From contig NZ_SSMQ01000023.1 in NCBI RefSeq assembly GCF_005144585.1, positions 100,863-164,862 on the forward strand: a stretch of DNA of 64,000 bases. Direction: 5' to 3'. Each line of letters begins with the position of its first letter. The first letter of the stretch is position 1. Position numbers and translations under genes: made by a program. This stretch comes from Polyangium fumosum (lineage in GTDB: Bacteria > Myxococcota_A > Polyangia > Polyangiales > Polyangiaceae). Under the pieces are notes generated by a model. The model searched no databases. It had not been told where the DNA came from and was given only the letters and a program-made list of their open reading frames with translations. Shown here in pieces: positions 1 to 8,534 of this stretch.

Positions 1-503
1 AGACGGCCGAGCACCTGCTGCACGACGATCGGCTGCTCATGATCTTCCCCGAAGGCGCCCGTGGCACCGCCAAGCTTTATCCCGAGCGCAACACGCTCGT
101 CCATTTCGGATCGGGCTTCATGCGCCTCGCCATGAAGACGCGCACGCCCATCATTCCGTTCGGGTTCGTCGGCGGCGGCGAGGCCATTCCCACGATCGCG
201 AATTCGTATGCCCTCGGAAAGCTCTTCGGCGCGCCCTACGTCCCGATCACGCCCTGGGGCGTCGCGCTCCCGGCGCCCGTGCGGCTCGAGCTCACGTATT
301 CGGCGCCCATGACATTCGAAGGGTCGGGGACCGAGGAGGACGAGGTCATCGAGGGCTACGTCGAGGAGGTGAAGCAGCGGATCGCCGGCCTCATCGAGGT
401 GGGCCGGGAGAGGCGGCGCAAGGCGCTCGCCTGGTCGCGCGGGGCAGAGGACGAGGCCCGGATCGAGGGTGAGCCGGGCAGCACGAAAGAGGAGCAGCGA
501 TGA
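1..503 (+). CDS. Lysophospholipid acyltransferase (PlsC-like), 5' partial
   Basis: The reading frame is open from the left edge (first full codon at base 3), so the N-terminus and the HxxxxD catalytic motif lie outside the window. The visible part contains the FPEG motif typical of 1-acyl-glycerol-phosphate acyltransferases (FPEGARG), followed by a '[18 protein letters not shown]' segment resembling the substrate pocket of the MGAT/DGAT-like branch. Such enzymes transfer acyl groups from acyl-CoA or acyl-ACP to lysophospholipids or glycerides at the inner membrane. The last ~30 residues are charged ([13 protein letters not shown]) and look like a soluble tail. The stop overlaps the ATG of the following SDR gene (ATGA), so the two are probably translated together. 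The family is confident; the exact acceptor cannot be told from the fragment. Confidence 0.85.
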   Translation, partial: TAEHLLHDDRLLMIFPEGARGTAKLYPERNTLVHFGSGFMRLAMKTRTPIIPFGFVGGGEAIPTIANSYALGKLFGAPYVPITPWGVALPAPVRLELTYSAPMTFEGSGTEEDEVIEGYVEEVKQRIAGLIEVGRERRRKALAWSRGAEDEARIEGEPGSTKEEQR

Positions 504-1426
504 GGGTTCTCATTCCCGGCATCGGGGGCGTGCTCGGTCAGCGCGTCGCGCGCCGCCTGCTCGAGCAGGGGCACGAGGTCATCGGGATCGATCGCCGGCC
601 GTGGCACGACGCGCCGCCCGGCATCGAGCTCCACAACGTGGATATCCGCAAGCGCGCGGCCGAGGACGTCTTCCGCAAGAGGCGGCCCCAGGCGGTCATT
701 CACATGGCCACCGTCACGCACCTCGTGGAGAAGACCGCGGAGCGCTACAAGATCAACCTCGGCGGCACGCGCGCCGTCTTCGAGCATTGCCGCGATTGGG
801 GTGTCGAGCACGCGATCTTCGTCGGGCGACACACCTATTATGGCGCGGCCGCCGATTCGCCGCTGTACCACAAGGAAGAGGACCCGCCGATGGCGGTGAC
901 CACCTTCCCGGAGCTGTCGGACCTCGTCGCGGCCGATCTGTATGCGTGCACGGCGCTCTGGCGGCTGCCCAATCTGTGCACGACGGTCCTGCGCATGGCG
1001 TACACGCTCGGGCCCACGGGGCACGGCACGCTCGCCACGTTCCTGCGCGGGCGGCACGTGCCCATGGTCCTCGGATTCGATCCGCTCTTTCATTTCATGC
1101 ACGAGGAGGACGTGACGACGGCGATCTGCCTCGCGCTCGAAAAGCGGGTGCAGGGCGTCTACAACGTCGCCGGGCCGCAGCCGGTGCCGCTCTCCGTGGT
1201 CGTTCGCGGGACGGGGCGATCGCCCATTCCGCTCCCCGAAATCGCGTTCCGCGCGGCGCTCGGCCGCTTCGGCCTGCCGCGGCTGCCGCCGGGCGCGCTC
1301 GCGCACATCAAATACCCGGTCGTGGTCGACAGCGAGGCATTTCGCGCGGCCACGGGCTTCGTCCACCAGGTGGACGAGGTCCGGGCGATGCAAGAATTTC
1401 GGGACGCGTTCCCCGTGCGGGGATAA
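500..1426 (+). CDS. NAD-dependent epimerase/dehydratase-like SDR protein
   Basis: A 308-residue extended short-chain dehydrogenase/reductase fold. The N-terminus carries a dinucleotide-binding strand-turn ([20 protein letters not shown]), then an acidic residue at the end of strand 2 (GIDRRP), the DIRK/VIHMA strands and the [13 protein letters not shown] segment of sugar-epimerase-like proteins. The usual catalytic YxxxK is not evident: the expected place reads YACTA, so it may bind NAD without classical SDR chemistry. It starts with ATG overlapping the acyltransferase stop by four bases, which indicates translational coupling. A role in modifying a lipid or lipid-linked sugar would fit the neighbour but is inference. 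Confidence 0.85.
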   Translation: MRVLIPGIGGVLGQRVARRLLEQGHEVIGIDRRPWHDAPPGIELHNVDIRKRAAEDVFRKRRPQAVIHMATVTHLVEKTAERYKINLGGTRAVFEHCRDWGVEHAIFVGRHTYYGAAADSPLYHKEEDPPMAVTTFPELSDLVAADLYACTALWRLPNLCTTVLRMAYTLGPTGHGTLATFLRGRHVPMVLGFDPLFHFMHEEDVTTAICLALEKRVQGVYNVAGPQPVPLSVVVRGTGRSPIPLPEIAFRAALGRFGLPRLPPGALAHIKYPVVVDSEAFRAATGFVHQVDEVRAMQEFRDAFPVRG

Positions 1427-1475
1427 CCGCGAGGGCGCGCCCCTTCCTCGGGAGCGCGCCCTGCCCAAAGACGCT

Positions 1476-2168
1476 CTACTGGCAAGCGCCGCGGAGGCAC
1501 TTGCCGCTCAGGCATTCGATGCCCTTCGTGCACGTCTGGCTGGCGACGCTCTTGCACGCGCCCTTGCCGTCGCAGACGGAGGTGCCGCCGCCACACGCCT
1601 GGGCCTCGTGGGTCTCGTTCTCCGGGACGTAGGCGCAGATGCCCACGGCGCCTTCGAGGTCGCAGCGGACGCACGCGGCGCCACACGCCTCGTTGCAGCA
1701 CACGCCGCCCGTGCAGTAGCCGGTCGCGCAATCGCCGGCCGCCCCGCAGGCGAGGCCCTGGGTGCACGGGCCGCAGGAGCCGCCACAATCGACGTCGGTC
1801 TCGAGGCCGTTGCGGAGGCCGTCGCTGCAGCTCACGCACGCGCCCATGACGCAGGATTGCCCGGCGGCCGCGTCGCATTGCGGGCCGCACGTGCTGCGCG
1901 CGCCCGGGAGCGGCTCCTGGCATACCCAGCAGGGCTCGACCGCGCACGCCGCGTCGCAGCCGTCGCCCGGCGCGGTGTTGCCGTCGTCGCATGCCTCCTT
2001 GTCGTGGCGAACGCCGTCCCCGCAGCGCGACGCGAGCGCGCTGGCGCCCAGATCGGGCCCGGACGGCACGACATCCTCGAGGTATTCGCCCTCGACCACG
2101 CAGCCGTAGCCGATAAGTGCGCAAGCCACGATCCACAAGCAGTCCCGTCCAACGTGTTTACGCGCCAT
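1476..2168 (-). CDS. Cys-rich secreted lipoprotein with Myxococcus-type repeat
   Basis: A 230-residue protein with an N-terminal hydrophobic stretch ending in a lipobox-like ALIGYGC, so probably lipidated and exported. The mature part has a segment of the myxobacterial cysteine-rich repeat type (ACDDGNTAPGDGCDAACAV), then about 25 more cysteines in short CxxG and CDGK motifs (CSDGLRNGLETDVDCGGSCG). Such repeats occur in many myxobacterial surface proteins and probably form disulphide knots; no enzymatic motif is visible. The ATG at 2168 is preferred over the in-frame TTG at 2186 because a GGGGGG ribosome-binding tract lies about nine bases upstream of it. It is the last gene of the leftward group. 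Function unknown. Confidence 0.75.
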   Translation of the reverse strand: MARKHVGRDCLWIVACALIGYGCVVEGEYLEDVVPSGPDLGASALASRCGDGVRHDKEACDDGNTAPGDGCDAACAVEPCWVCQEPLPGARSTCGPQCDAAAGQSCVMGACVSCSDGLRNGLETDVDCGGSCGPCTQGLACGAAGDCATGYCTGGVCCNEACGAACVRCDLEGAVGICAYVPENETHEAQACGGGTSVCDGKGACKSVASQTCTKGIECLSGKCLRGACQ

Positions 2169-2212
2169 GACGATCGTACCCCCCAAAAGTCAGAACCGGA
2201 TGTACGCCTCGG

Positions 2213-2716
2213 TCAGAAGAGGACCTGGACGCCGAGGAGCCCGCCTTGGAAGCGCACGATCGCCTGCGGGACGATTTCTTTTTTCTTCGCGGTCCTCACG
2301 TCGTCCTCGATTTGAATGGCATACAGGGCCGTCCCCAGGCCGGCGACGCCGGCGCCGACGAACGACAGGATCGAGGCGTTCGCGAGGAACGCCATGTCGC
2401 GCTGCATGTCATTGAAACCGCCGGGACAGCTCCGGCAGGGATCGGCCCGCAGCCGCTCGCTCTCGGCGTCGAGCGTCGCCGCCGCGGCGCCGAGCCCAAT
2501 GCCGATCGAGGCGAAGAGCACGGTCGCCGCCACGCCGCCTTCGACCACCTCCTCCGCGCCCCGATCGGGCGTGATGGGCGGCGGGACCGTGACCTCCCAG
2601 GGCTCGCGGCAGAGGCCGGTTGCCGATTGGAAGAGCCCGCCCGAGAGGACCAAGAGCGATAGAATGCCCCGCACGACCACGCGCGAAGAACCCCTCGCGT
2701 TCTCACGAGAATGCAT
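2213..2716 (-). CDS. Hypothetical exported/membrane protein
   Basis: A 167-residue protein. It has an N-terminal signal-like hydrophobic segment (VVVRGILSLLVLSGGLFQ), then two further hydrophobic helices (AATVLFASIGIGLGAAAATL and MAFLANASILSFVGAGVAGLG) with a short cysteine pair between them (DPCRSCPGGF). The C-terminus ends with beta-like residues (IVRFQGGLLGVQVLF), an aromatic last residue of the kind found in outer-membrane proteins, though the protein is too small for a normal barrel. Two starts are possible: ATG 2728, or ATG 2716 which has a GGGGGGA tract just upstream. It lies 118 bases downstream of the ether-lipid synthase gene on the same strand. I do not recognise a family. Confidence 0.6.
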   Translation of the reverse strand: MHSRENARGSSRVVVRGILSLLVLSGGLFQSATGLCREPWEVTVPPPITPDRGAEEVVEGGVAATVLFASIGIGLGAAAATLDAESERLRADPCRSCPGGFNDMQRDMAFLANASILSFVGAGVAGLGTALYAIQIEDDVRTAKKKEIVPQAIVRFQGGLLGVQVLF

Positions 2717-2846
2717 CGTTCCCCCCATATCAATGCAATCTCTAGCACCCGCGTGGGACTCGTACGAGCAAATGCGTGCGGCGCGGCGCGCTCGCGCGGC
2801 CTACGTCCGCGCACCCGCCGATTCCAATGCCGAGAACAATGAAAAA

Positions 2847-4454
2847 TCAGCGTTCGTCGGGCTCGAAGAGCGCGCCGGGGTTCATGATGCCGGCAGGATC
2901 GACGGCGCGCTTCGCGGCGCGGAGCGCGCGTTCGAATGGCTCGGGCCGCTCGGCGCGAAAGTAGGGGCGGTGCACACGGCCGACGGCGTGATGGTGCGTG
3001 ATGGTGCCGCCCGAGGCGAGAATCGCGTGGCTCGCAGCGTCCTTGATGGCCGCCCACGTCTCCAGCTCGTGGCCTTCCCGCGCGGGGCCGAGGAACGTGT
3101 AATACGGCGCGGGGCCGTCCGGATACACGTGGGTGAAACGTCGCGCGAGGATGCCGCCGCCCAGAGTACGCTGCAATGCCGGGAGCACGGCCTCGTGCAC
3201 GGCGACGTCGAGCGCCTCGAACCTGTCCCACGTGCACGCCGTCTCGAACGTGTCCGCGAGGACGCCGAGGGAGACGAGCGCGCTCTGCAGATACGGCGCG
3301 CGGAAAAACGATTGCTTGTACGTCGCCTGCGCCCGCGCCCCTTCGCCGCGCTCCTCGCGGAACACCGGTCCCTCGGGACACACGCCGCCTGCCTCGGCCG
3401 TGATCTCGAGGGCCCGGTTCATCGAGGGCCCGAGCGGGTGATCCGCCGATTCGAAGGCGAGGAGCAGCACGGCCCCGCCGTCGACGAACACGCCGCCGAG
3501 CAGGGCGTCCGTGCGATCGAGCAAGCGACAATTCGAGGGATACAGGCCCGATTGCGCGAGCAAACGGCACGCGCGGGCGCCGTCCGCGAAGTGCGGGAAC
3601 GTCACGCTCGCCGAGGCCCGGTACCGGGGCCGCGCCTGCAGGCGCACCCACGCCTCCGTGATGACGCCGAGGATCCCCTCGGAGCCAAGCGCGAGCCGAT
3701 CCGGGCTCGGCCCCGCGCCCGAGGCGGGCAGCCTGCGGCTCGCCCAGGTGCCGGCGGGTGTGATCATCCGGACGGAGGAGACGAGATCGTCGATATGGGT
3801 GTACAGCGTCGCGAAATGGCCGCCCGCGCGCGTCGCGATCCAGCCGCCGAGGGTCGAGAATTCGAAGCTCTGCGGGAAATGGCGGAGCGTGAGCCCGTGC
3901 GGGGCGAGCTGCTCTTCGAGGACGGGGCCCGTCGCGCCGGCCTGAATGCGCGCCGATCGCGAGACGGGTTCGATGTCGAGCACCCGATCGAGCCGCCGCA
4001 GGTCGAGCGAGACCACGCCGCGCGGGCGATCCCCCACGCTTGCCTCGACGCCCCCGACGACGCTCGTGCCGCCGCCGTACGGGATCACGGCGATGCCCTC
4101 GGCCGCGCAATGGGCGAGCAATCGCTCGATGTCCTCCTCGGACTGGGGAAAGCTCACCCAGTCGGGGGCGACCGAAAAATCACCACGGTAGGCCCGGACG
4201 AGGTCACGATACCCCTTGCCGTACGTGTGGTGGATCCGGTCCTTCGGCGCGGCCGAGGAGATCGGCGCGAGGGACGTCGGCGGCAGGACGCGAGGCTCCG
4301 GCAGGCGCGCGGATTCGAGGGTCGGCAAAGGCCGCAGGGAAAATGCACGGCCGAGGAGGGCGCCGACCTGCGCGGCGAGGGCCTCCCGCCCAGGTTCGTC
4401 CGGAAAAGCGTCCGTGTACCCCCACGCCCAATGGCTCCGCTCACGCTCGCTCAT
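2847..4454 (-). CDS. agpS: Alkylglycerone-phosphate synthase-like FAD enzyme
   Basis: A 535-residue protein of the vanillyl-alcohol-oxidase/PCMH FAD family. The FAD site is seen at residues 125-135 (IPYGGGTSVVGG) and in the AGPS-typical block FPQSFEFSTLGGWIATRAGG, where eukaryotic AGPS has SFEFSTLGGWISTRASG. It is followed by HIDDLVSSVRM and ALGSEGILGVITEAWVRL. The C-terminal domain has the triple-His motif (ITHHHAVG, about residues 485-491) essential in AGPS. AGPS exchanges the acyl chain of acyl-DHAP for a fatty alcohol, creating the ether bond of ether lipids. In Myxococcus xanthus agpS makes ether lipids that act in development. The start overlaps the end of the upstream AI-2E gene by 14 bases, so they form one operon. 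A glycolate-oxidase-type flavoenzyme is the alternative, but the motifs favour AGPS. Confidence 0.88.
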   Translation of the reverse strand: MSERERSHWAWGYTDAFPDEPGREALAAQVGALLGRAFSLRPLPTLESARLPEPRVLPPTSLAPISSAAPKDRIHHTYGKGYRDLVRAYRGDFSVAPDWVSFPQSEEDIERLLAHCAAEGIAVIPYGGGTSVVGGVEASVGDRPRGVVSLDLRRLDRVLDIEPVSRSARIQAGATGPVLEEQLAPHGLTLRHFPQSFEFSTLGGWIATRAGGHFATLYTHIDDLVSSVRMITPAGTWASRRLPASGAGPSPDRLALGSEGILGVITEAWVRLQARPRYRASASVTFPHFADGARACRLLAQSGLYPSNCRLLDRTDALLGGVFVDGGAVLLLAFESADHPLGPSMNRALEITAEAGGVCPEGPVFREERGEGARAQATYKQSFFRAPYLQSALVSLGVLADTFETACTWDRFEALDVAVHEAVLPALQRTLGGGILARRFTHVYPDGPAPYYTFLGPAREGHELETWAAIKDAASHAILASGGTITHHHAVGRVHRPYFRAERPEPFERALRAAKRAVDPAGIMNPGALFEPDER

Positions 4455-5568
4455 CGTCCTTTGGCTCCTCCGCGACGGGCGCGGCCTTGGCGCTCACCGG
4501 CGCGCTCGGCGGACCGGCCGGCGGATCGGCGGGCGCGTTCGAATCGAGTAGCATGGCCATCCAGCGCGTCTTGTCGCTCCCTTCGAGGAGGATCCGCGCC
4601 ACCATCGTGAGGGGCACCGAGAGGAACATGCCGGCCGGTCCCCATAACCACCCCCAGAACAGGAGGGAGAGAAAGACCACGGTCGCCGAGAGCCCGAGCC
4701 TGCGCCCCATCCACGCAGGTTCGAGGATGTTGCCGAGCACCGTGTGCACCACGAGAAACCCGGCCGAGACGGCCAGCGCCCGTCCCGGGCCGTGCGAGAG
4801 GAGCGCGAAAAAGACCGGCGGCGCCCCGGCGATGATCGCGCCCACGTTGGGGATGTAGTTCAAGAGGAACGCGACGAGGCCCCAGAGCAGCGCGAAATCC
4901 ACGCCGAGGACGTAGACGATGAGGCCCGCGAGGAGGCCGACCGCGATGCTGACGACGGTCTTGATGAACAGGTAGTTCTGCACGTCGCCCACGATCCCGG
5001 GGAAGAGCCCCACGTAGCCGCCGCGCGCGCCCGCGAGGGCGCGGAGCTTGCGCGAGAACGTGCGCGACTCGAAGAGCATGAAGCCGAGGATCAAGAGGAC
5101 GATGAAGATGTTCGAGACGAGCCCCGCGAGATCCCGGATCATCCCGGCGCCGAACGAGAGCACCGTGCCCGGCGAGAGCATCTGCGTGATGGCGCCCCTC
5201 GGGACGTGGACGTTGTGCGCGCGCAGCCAGGTCGTGAGATCCACGGCGATGACGTCGAGGCGGGCCTGGTACCGGGGCACGGCCTCGCCGAACTCGGTCG
5301 CCGAGCTCGCGACGACGGAGGCGCCGGCGCTGAGGACGGCGATGTTCGCGAGCAGGACGAGCGTCGCGGCGACGGGCTCGGGGACGCGCCGCCTCTCGAG
5401 CCACGTGAGCGGCGGAGCGCTGACGACGGCGAGCAGGAGCGCCATCATGATCGGCACGAGCACGCTCGCGGCCGCGTGGAGGGCCGCGACGACGACCACG
5501 AAGGCGGCGAGCTGCAAGAGGGCGTCGGAGCGGCGAGACGGGACGCGGGTGTCCAAGGCGGCGGCCAT
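4441..5568 (-). CDS. AI-2E family (YdiK/PerM-like) membrane permease
   Basis: A 375-residue polytopic membrane protein. Helices are visible at LLQLAAFVVVVAALHAAASV, MMALLLAVVSAPPLTWL, VAATLVLLANIAVLSAGASV, and then LVSNIFIVLLILGFMLFESR after the large soluble insert. The motifs DVQNYLFIKTVVSIAVGLLAG, FALLWGLVAFLLNYIPNVGA and LGNILEPAWMGRRLGLS are diagnostic of the AI-2E transporter family (PF01594). Members are linked to signal export, Na+/H+ exchange or other fluxes; the substrate cannot be assigned here. The ATG at 5568 is chosen because the upstream in-frame extension is a proline-rich antisense reading of the Gly-rich gene on the other strand. The C-terminus overlaps the agpS start by 14 bases. 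Confidence 0.88.
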   Translation of the reverse strand: MAAALDTRVPSRRSDALLQLAAFVVVVAALHAAASVLVPIMMALLLAVVSAPPLTWLERRRVPEPVAATLVLLANIAVLSAGASVVASSATEFGEAVPRYQARLDVIAVDLTTWLRAHNVHVPRGAITQMLSPGTVLSFGAGMIRDLAGLVSNIFIVLLILGFMLFESRTFSRKLRALAGARGGYVGLFPGIVGDVQNYLFIKTVVSIAVGLLAGLIVYVLGVDFALLWGLVAFLLNYIPNVGAIIAGAPPVFFALLSHGPGRALAVSAGFLVVHTVLGNILEPAWMGRRLGLSATVVFLSLLFWGWLWGPAGMFLSVPLTMVARILLEGSDKTRWMAMLLDSNAPADPPAGPPSAPVSAKAAPVAEEPKDDERA

Positions 5569-5689
5569 CCTAGCCGGACGGGACGCATCGCGCACCCCGG
5601 ATGCTCGCCCCTTCCCCACGGCACGGCCCGTGCGATGGGCTGCGCCCCGGATGCGGGCCCAAACCCAATTGAAAGGCGGAGGACACACG

Positions 5690-6346
5690 ATGGGACGAAC
5701 GATGACCCTGGCCATGTTCGTGCTCGCCGCGGTCGTGGCGAACGCGTGTGACGGGAGCGGTGGCGGCGGAGACGGCGGCGCGGGCGGCAGCGGCGGCGCA
5801 GGCGGCATGGGTGGCAGCGGCGGCATGGTTGGCACAGGCGGCAGCGGTGGCACAGGCGGCGCGGGCGGCAGCGGCGGCAGCGGCGGCGCAGGCGGCAGCG
5901 GCGGCGGGAACGTGCTCGGGCCTGGGGAATGCCGCACGAGCGCCGATTGCAACCAGGGAGGCGAGTTCTGCTTGTCGCCGGGCGAGCAGCTCCCGTGCGG
6001 GATCTGTTACGACCCGCCGAACCCCTGCACGACGGACGCGGCGTGCGCCGCGCAGGATCCCATGACGATCTGCGCGAAGGCGCCGTGTAGCTGCGGTGAA
6101 CCCGAGTGTTTGCCCGGCTGCACCTCGGACGCGGCGTGCCTGCCCGCGGAGCACTGCTCGCCGGGGCACCGGTGCGAGCCGGATCCGTGCGCCGTGGACG
6201 GCGATTGTCCGGCGAATTTCGCGTGTGCCCCGCAGGTGCTGACGTGCGCGCGAAAGGCTTGCAGCGCGGACGCGGAGTGCAGCGGCTTTTGCGTCAATGG
6301 CCTCTGCCACGCCGAGGCCGGCGCCTGCGCCCTGCCGCCGCCCTGA
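5690..6346 (+). CDS. Gly-rich linker, Cys-rich lipoprotein
   Basis: A 218-residue predicted lipoprotein. A signal peptide (MTLAMFVLAAVVANAC) ends at a lipobox cysteine. It is followed by a ~60-residue linker of GGSGGAGG type and then a globular part with over 25 cysteines (SADCNQGGEFC, CTTDAACAAQDPMTIC, CTSDAACLPAEHC, CAVDGDCPANFAC, CSADAECSGFC). The repeats of about 20-25 residues, CxxDxxC followed by a short loop and a third Cys, resemble small disulphide-rich 'Dickkopf/EGF-like' modules common in myxobacterial secreted proteins. AAGGCGGAGG about 9 bases upstream of ATG 5690 is a convincing ribosome-binding site. It is divergent from the AI-2E gene with a 121-bp shared promoter region. Function unknown; surface localisation is inferred. 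Confidence 0.8.
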   Translation: MGRTMTLAMFVLAAVVANACDGSGGGGDGGAGGSGGAGGMGGSGGMVGTGGSGGTGGAGGSGGSGGAGGSGGGNVLGPGECRTSADCNQGGEFCLSPGEQLPCGICYDPPNPCTTDAACAAQDPMTICAKAPCSCGEPECLPGCTSDAACLPAEHCSPGHRCEPDPCAVDGDCPANFACAPQVLTCARKACSADAECSGFCVNGLCHAEAGACALPPP

Positions 6347-6374
6347 CGGCCGACGTCCGCGAATCGAACGCGCC

Positions 6375-7148
6375 TCAGGGGCAATTGCAATGTACCTGGG
6401 CCGTGCCCACGCAGAAGACGTCCCACGACAACTTGCAGCACGTCTTGTCGATCAGGCAAACGGCGTTCACGCAGGGGTCGCAGAGCGGATCGAGCTCGCC
6501 GCCGGGCGTACACGGGTCGTGCGCGCAAGCCGGCGGGCCCACGCTGCACCCCTCGTCCACCACGCCGTCGCAGTTGTCGTCGACGAGGTTGCCGCACATC
6601 TCGTCCTGCGGAGAGGCCAGGGGCGCACACGAGAGCGCGCCCGCGGCGCACGTGCGGATGCCCTCCGCGCACGCGCCGGGTTCGCCCGTATCGCACGTCT
6701 CGCCGCCGCCGGGGTTGTCCTCGTCGATCACGCCGTTGCAGTCGTTGTCGAGGCCGTCGCAGATCTCGACGGAAGGAGAGGCCGTCTGGACACAAACGAG
6801 CCCCGTGTTGCCATGGCAAACGAGCGCGCCCGCGCTGCACACGCCCGGCGCGCTCGTGTTGCATTCGTCGCCGACGCCCGGGCTCTCCTCGTCGACCACG
6901 CCGTCGCAATCGTCGTCGACGCCGTTGCAAATCTCGGGGATGCACGCGCTGCCGCCGCTGCCGCCTGCGACACCGCTGCCGCCGCTGCCCACGCTCCCGC
7001 CTCCGCCACCGCTTCCGCCTCCGCCTCCACTGCCGGTGACGTTTTCCTCCACGACGGGACGTGTCGTCCCCCGCGCGCAACCGGCGGCCCCCACGAGGAG
7101 CCCCGCCGAAACCATCACCGCCCATCCCACGAGATACCGCTCGCCCAT
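6375..7148 (-). CDS. MopE-like metal-binding repeat lipoprotein
   Basis: A 257-residue predicted lipoprotein with signal peptide (VGWAVMVSAGLLVGAAGC, lipobox GAAGC), a Gly/Ser linker and three copies of the putative metal-binding motif CNGVDDDCDGVVDE, CDGLDNDCNGVIDED and CGNLVDDNCDGVVDEGC. This motif defines the MopE-type family (PF11617) named after a copper-binding surface protein of Methylococcus; here Asp-rich loops between cysteines could bind Ca2+ or another metal. Spacers such as GACAEGIRTCAAGALSC are the typical companions in myxobacterial proteins. A Cys-rich end (ACAHDPCTPGGELDPLCDPC) closes it. The ATG at 7148 is used because upstream in-frame residues are Arg-rich and would bury the signal peptide. 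It converges with the preceding lipoprotein gene, 28 bp apart. Confidence 0.82.
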   Translation of the reverse strand: MGERYLVGWAVMVSAGLLVGAAGCARGTTRPVVEENVTGSGGGGGSGGGGGSVGSGGSGVAGGSGGSACIPEICNGVDDDCDGVVDEESPGVGDECNTSAPGVCSAGALVCHGNTGLVCVQTASPSVEICDGLDNDCNGVIDEDNPGGGETCDTGEPGACAEGIRTCAAGALSCAPLASPQDEMCGNLVDDNCDGVVDEGCSVGPPACAHDPCTPGGELDPLCDPCVNAVCLIDKTCCKLSWDVFCVGTAQVHCNCP

Positions 7149-7379
7149 CACGCACCCTCCCCCACGTCGACGCGGGCGAACCACCTCATCGGCCGCCCGC
7201 GCCAAGCCATCCGGCCCCCTACGATGCTCCAAAGCACGTAGTGGGGGTCACCAAATGGAATGCGTGAAGAAGCGTTCGCGAGACGAGGACGGAATTCGCC
7301 CACGGACAGGCGCCTCGAATACGTGCGCCGCGACCCTCATGGTTCTTCCCGCGCCTTCGTCCCGCGTGTACAAGGAGAC

Positions 7380-8528
7380 ATGCTTCGAAACGAAATTGGC
7401 TCGGTGGGGCGATGGGGGCGTGTCCTGGGCGTGATGGGCGCCCTTTCTTTGCTTGCGGCTTGCGGGTCGGGCAATGGCACGACCGGGAGCGGCGGCAACG
7501 GCGCAGGCGGGAGTGGGGCCGCCGGCGGGAACGGCGGCAGCGGCGGCAACGGCGGGGGCGGCAACGGCGGCAGTGGCGGCGTCGGCGGGAGCGGCGGCGC
7601 GGGCGGGTCGGGCACACCGGCGGGGCTCTTCGAGGCGCCGAACCCCTGGAACAAGGACGTCTCGGCCTTGCCGAAAAACGCGGAGTCGGACGCGATCACG
7701 GGCTGGCTCGAAGACAATGGCGGCTGGGGCGCGGGCTCGTTCCGGATCGATTTCAGCATCGAGCTGCTCCACGCCGACGCGAACACCGAGATGCGCACGT
7801 TCGAGACCACGAACGATTTCTACTCGCCCGATTGCGAGCACGTCCCCTACCCCGTCCCGGCCGGCGGCGCGCTCGAGGGCGAGCAGGGGTATGCGTGCAC
7901 GAACGACGGCGATTGCCACCTGCTCGTCGTGCACGAGCCGACGAAGACGCTCTACGAGATGTGGCGGGCGAACATCTTGGGCAATACGTTCTACGGCGGC
8001 TGCGCGGTGACGTGGGATTTGACGAAGTCGTACCCGCCGAACCTGCGCGGCGAGGGCTGCACCTCCGCGGACGCGGGCGGCTTCCCCATCTCGGCGATGC
8101 TCTTCTCGGCCGACGAGGTGGCGGCCGGCTCGATCGATCACGCGATCCGGTTCATCCTGCCGAACGCGCGCATTCGCGACAACGTGTACGTGCATCCGGG
8201 CACGCACAGCACGGGCCCGACGTCCGGCGGCCCGAACGCGCCGCCCTACGGCGTGCGCTTCCGCCTGCGCGCAGATTACCCGCTCGAGACGCTGCCGACC
8301 GAGGGCGCCCGCGTGGTCGCGCGAGGCCTCCAGAAATACGGCATGTTCCTGGCCGACGCGGGCAACATCGCGCTCACGGCGCAGAGCGACAGGTTCACGA
8401 CGCACAAATGGGACGAGGTCGGCGTGGACTCGTTCTCGCTCACGGACATCCAGCCCGGAGACTTCGAGGTCGTCGACATGGGCGACCCGATTCAATGGAG
8501 CGGGGACTGCGTGCTGAACCCGCCGTGA
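7380..8528 (+). CDS. Gly-rich linker lipoprotein with conserved beta-type domain
   Basis: A 382-residue predicted lipoprotein (VLGVMGALSLLAACGSG, lipobox LLAAC) with a GGNGGSGG linker to about residue 80. The ~300-residue globular domain begins GLFEAPNPWNKDVS. It contains FPISAMLFSADEVAAGSIDH, AIRFILP, YVHPGTHSTG, YGVRFRLRADYPLETLP, ARVVARGLQKYGMFLADAG and DFEVVDMG. I remember this block order from uncharacterised secreted proteins of actinobacteria and myxobacteria, but I know no assigned activity. The ATG at 7380 sits only two bases after an AAGGAG, so the start is slightly uncertain. It converges with the next gene, six bases apart. Confidence 0.75.
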   Translation: MLRNEIGSVGRWGRVLGVMGALSLLAACGSGNGTTGSGGNGAGGSGAAGGNGGSGGNGGGGNGGSGGVGGSGGAGGSGTPAGLFEAPNPWNKDVSALPKNAESDAITGWLEDNGGWGAGSFRIDFSIELLHADANTEMRTFETTNDFYSPDCEHVPYPVPAGGALEGEQGYACTNDGDCHLLVVHEPTKTLYEMWRANILGNTFYGGCAVTWDLTKSYPPNLRGEGCTSADAGGFPISAMLFSADEVAAGSIDHAIRFILPNARIRDNVYVHPGTHSTGPTSGGPNAPPYGVRFRLRADYPLETLPTEGARVVARGLQKYGMFLADAGNIALTAQSDRFTTHKWDEVGVDSFSLTDIQPGDFEVVDMGDPIQWSGDCVLNPP

Positions 8529-8534
8529 TCGGCG

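Noticed and set aside
2316..4610. 764-aa plus-strand ORF
   Set aside because: Arg/Ala-rich shadow of the alkylglycerone-phosphate synthase gene on the minus strand.
5569..5952. Proline-rich N-terminal extension of the AI-2E permease on the minus strand
   Set aside because: It is the antisense reading of the Gly-rich linker of the lipoprotein at 5690; the family start is at 5568.
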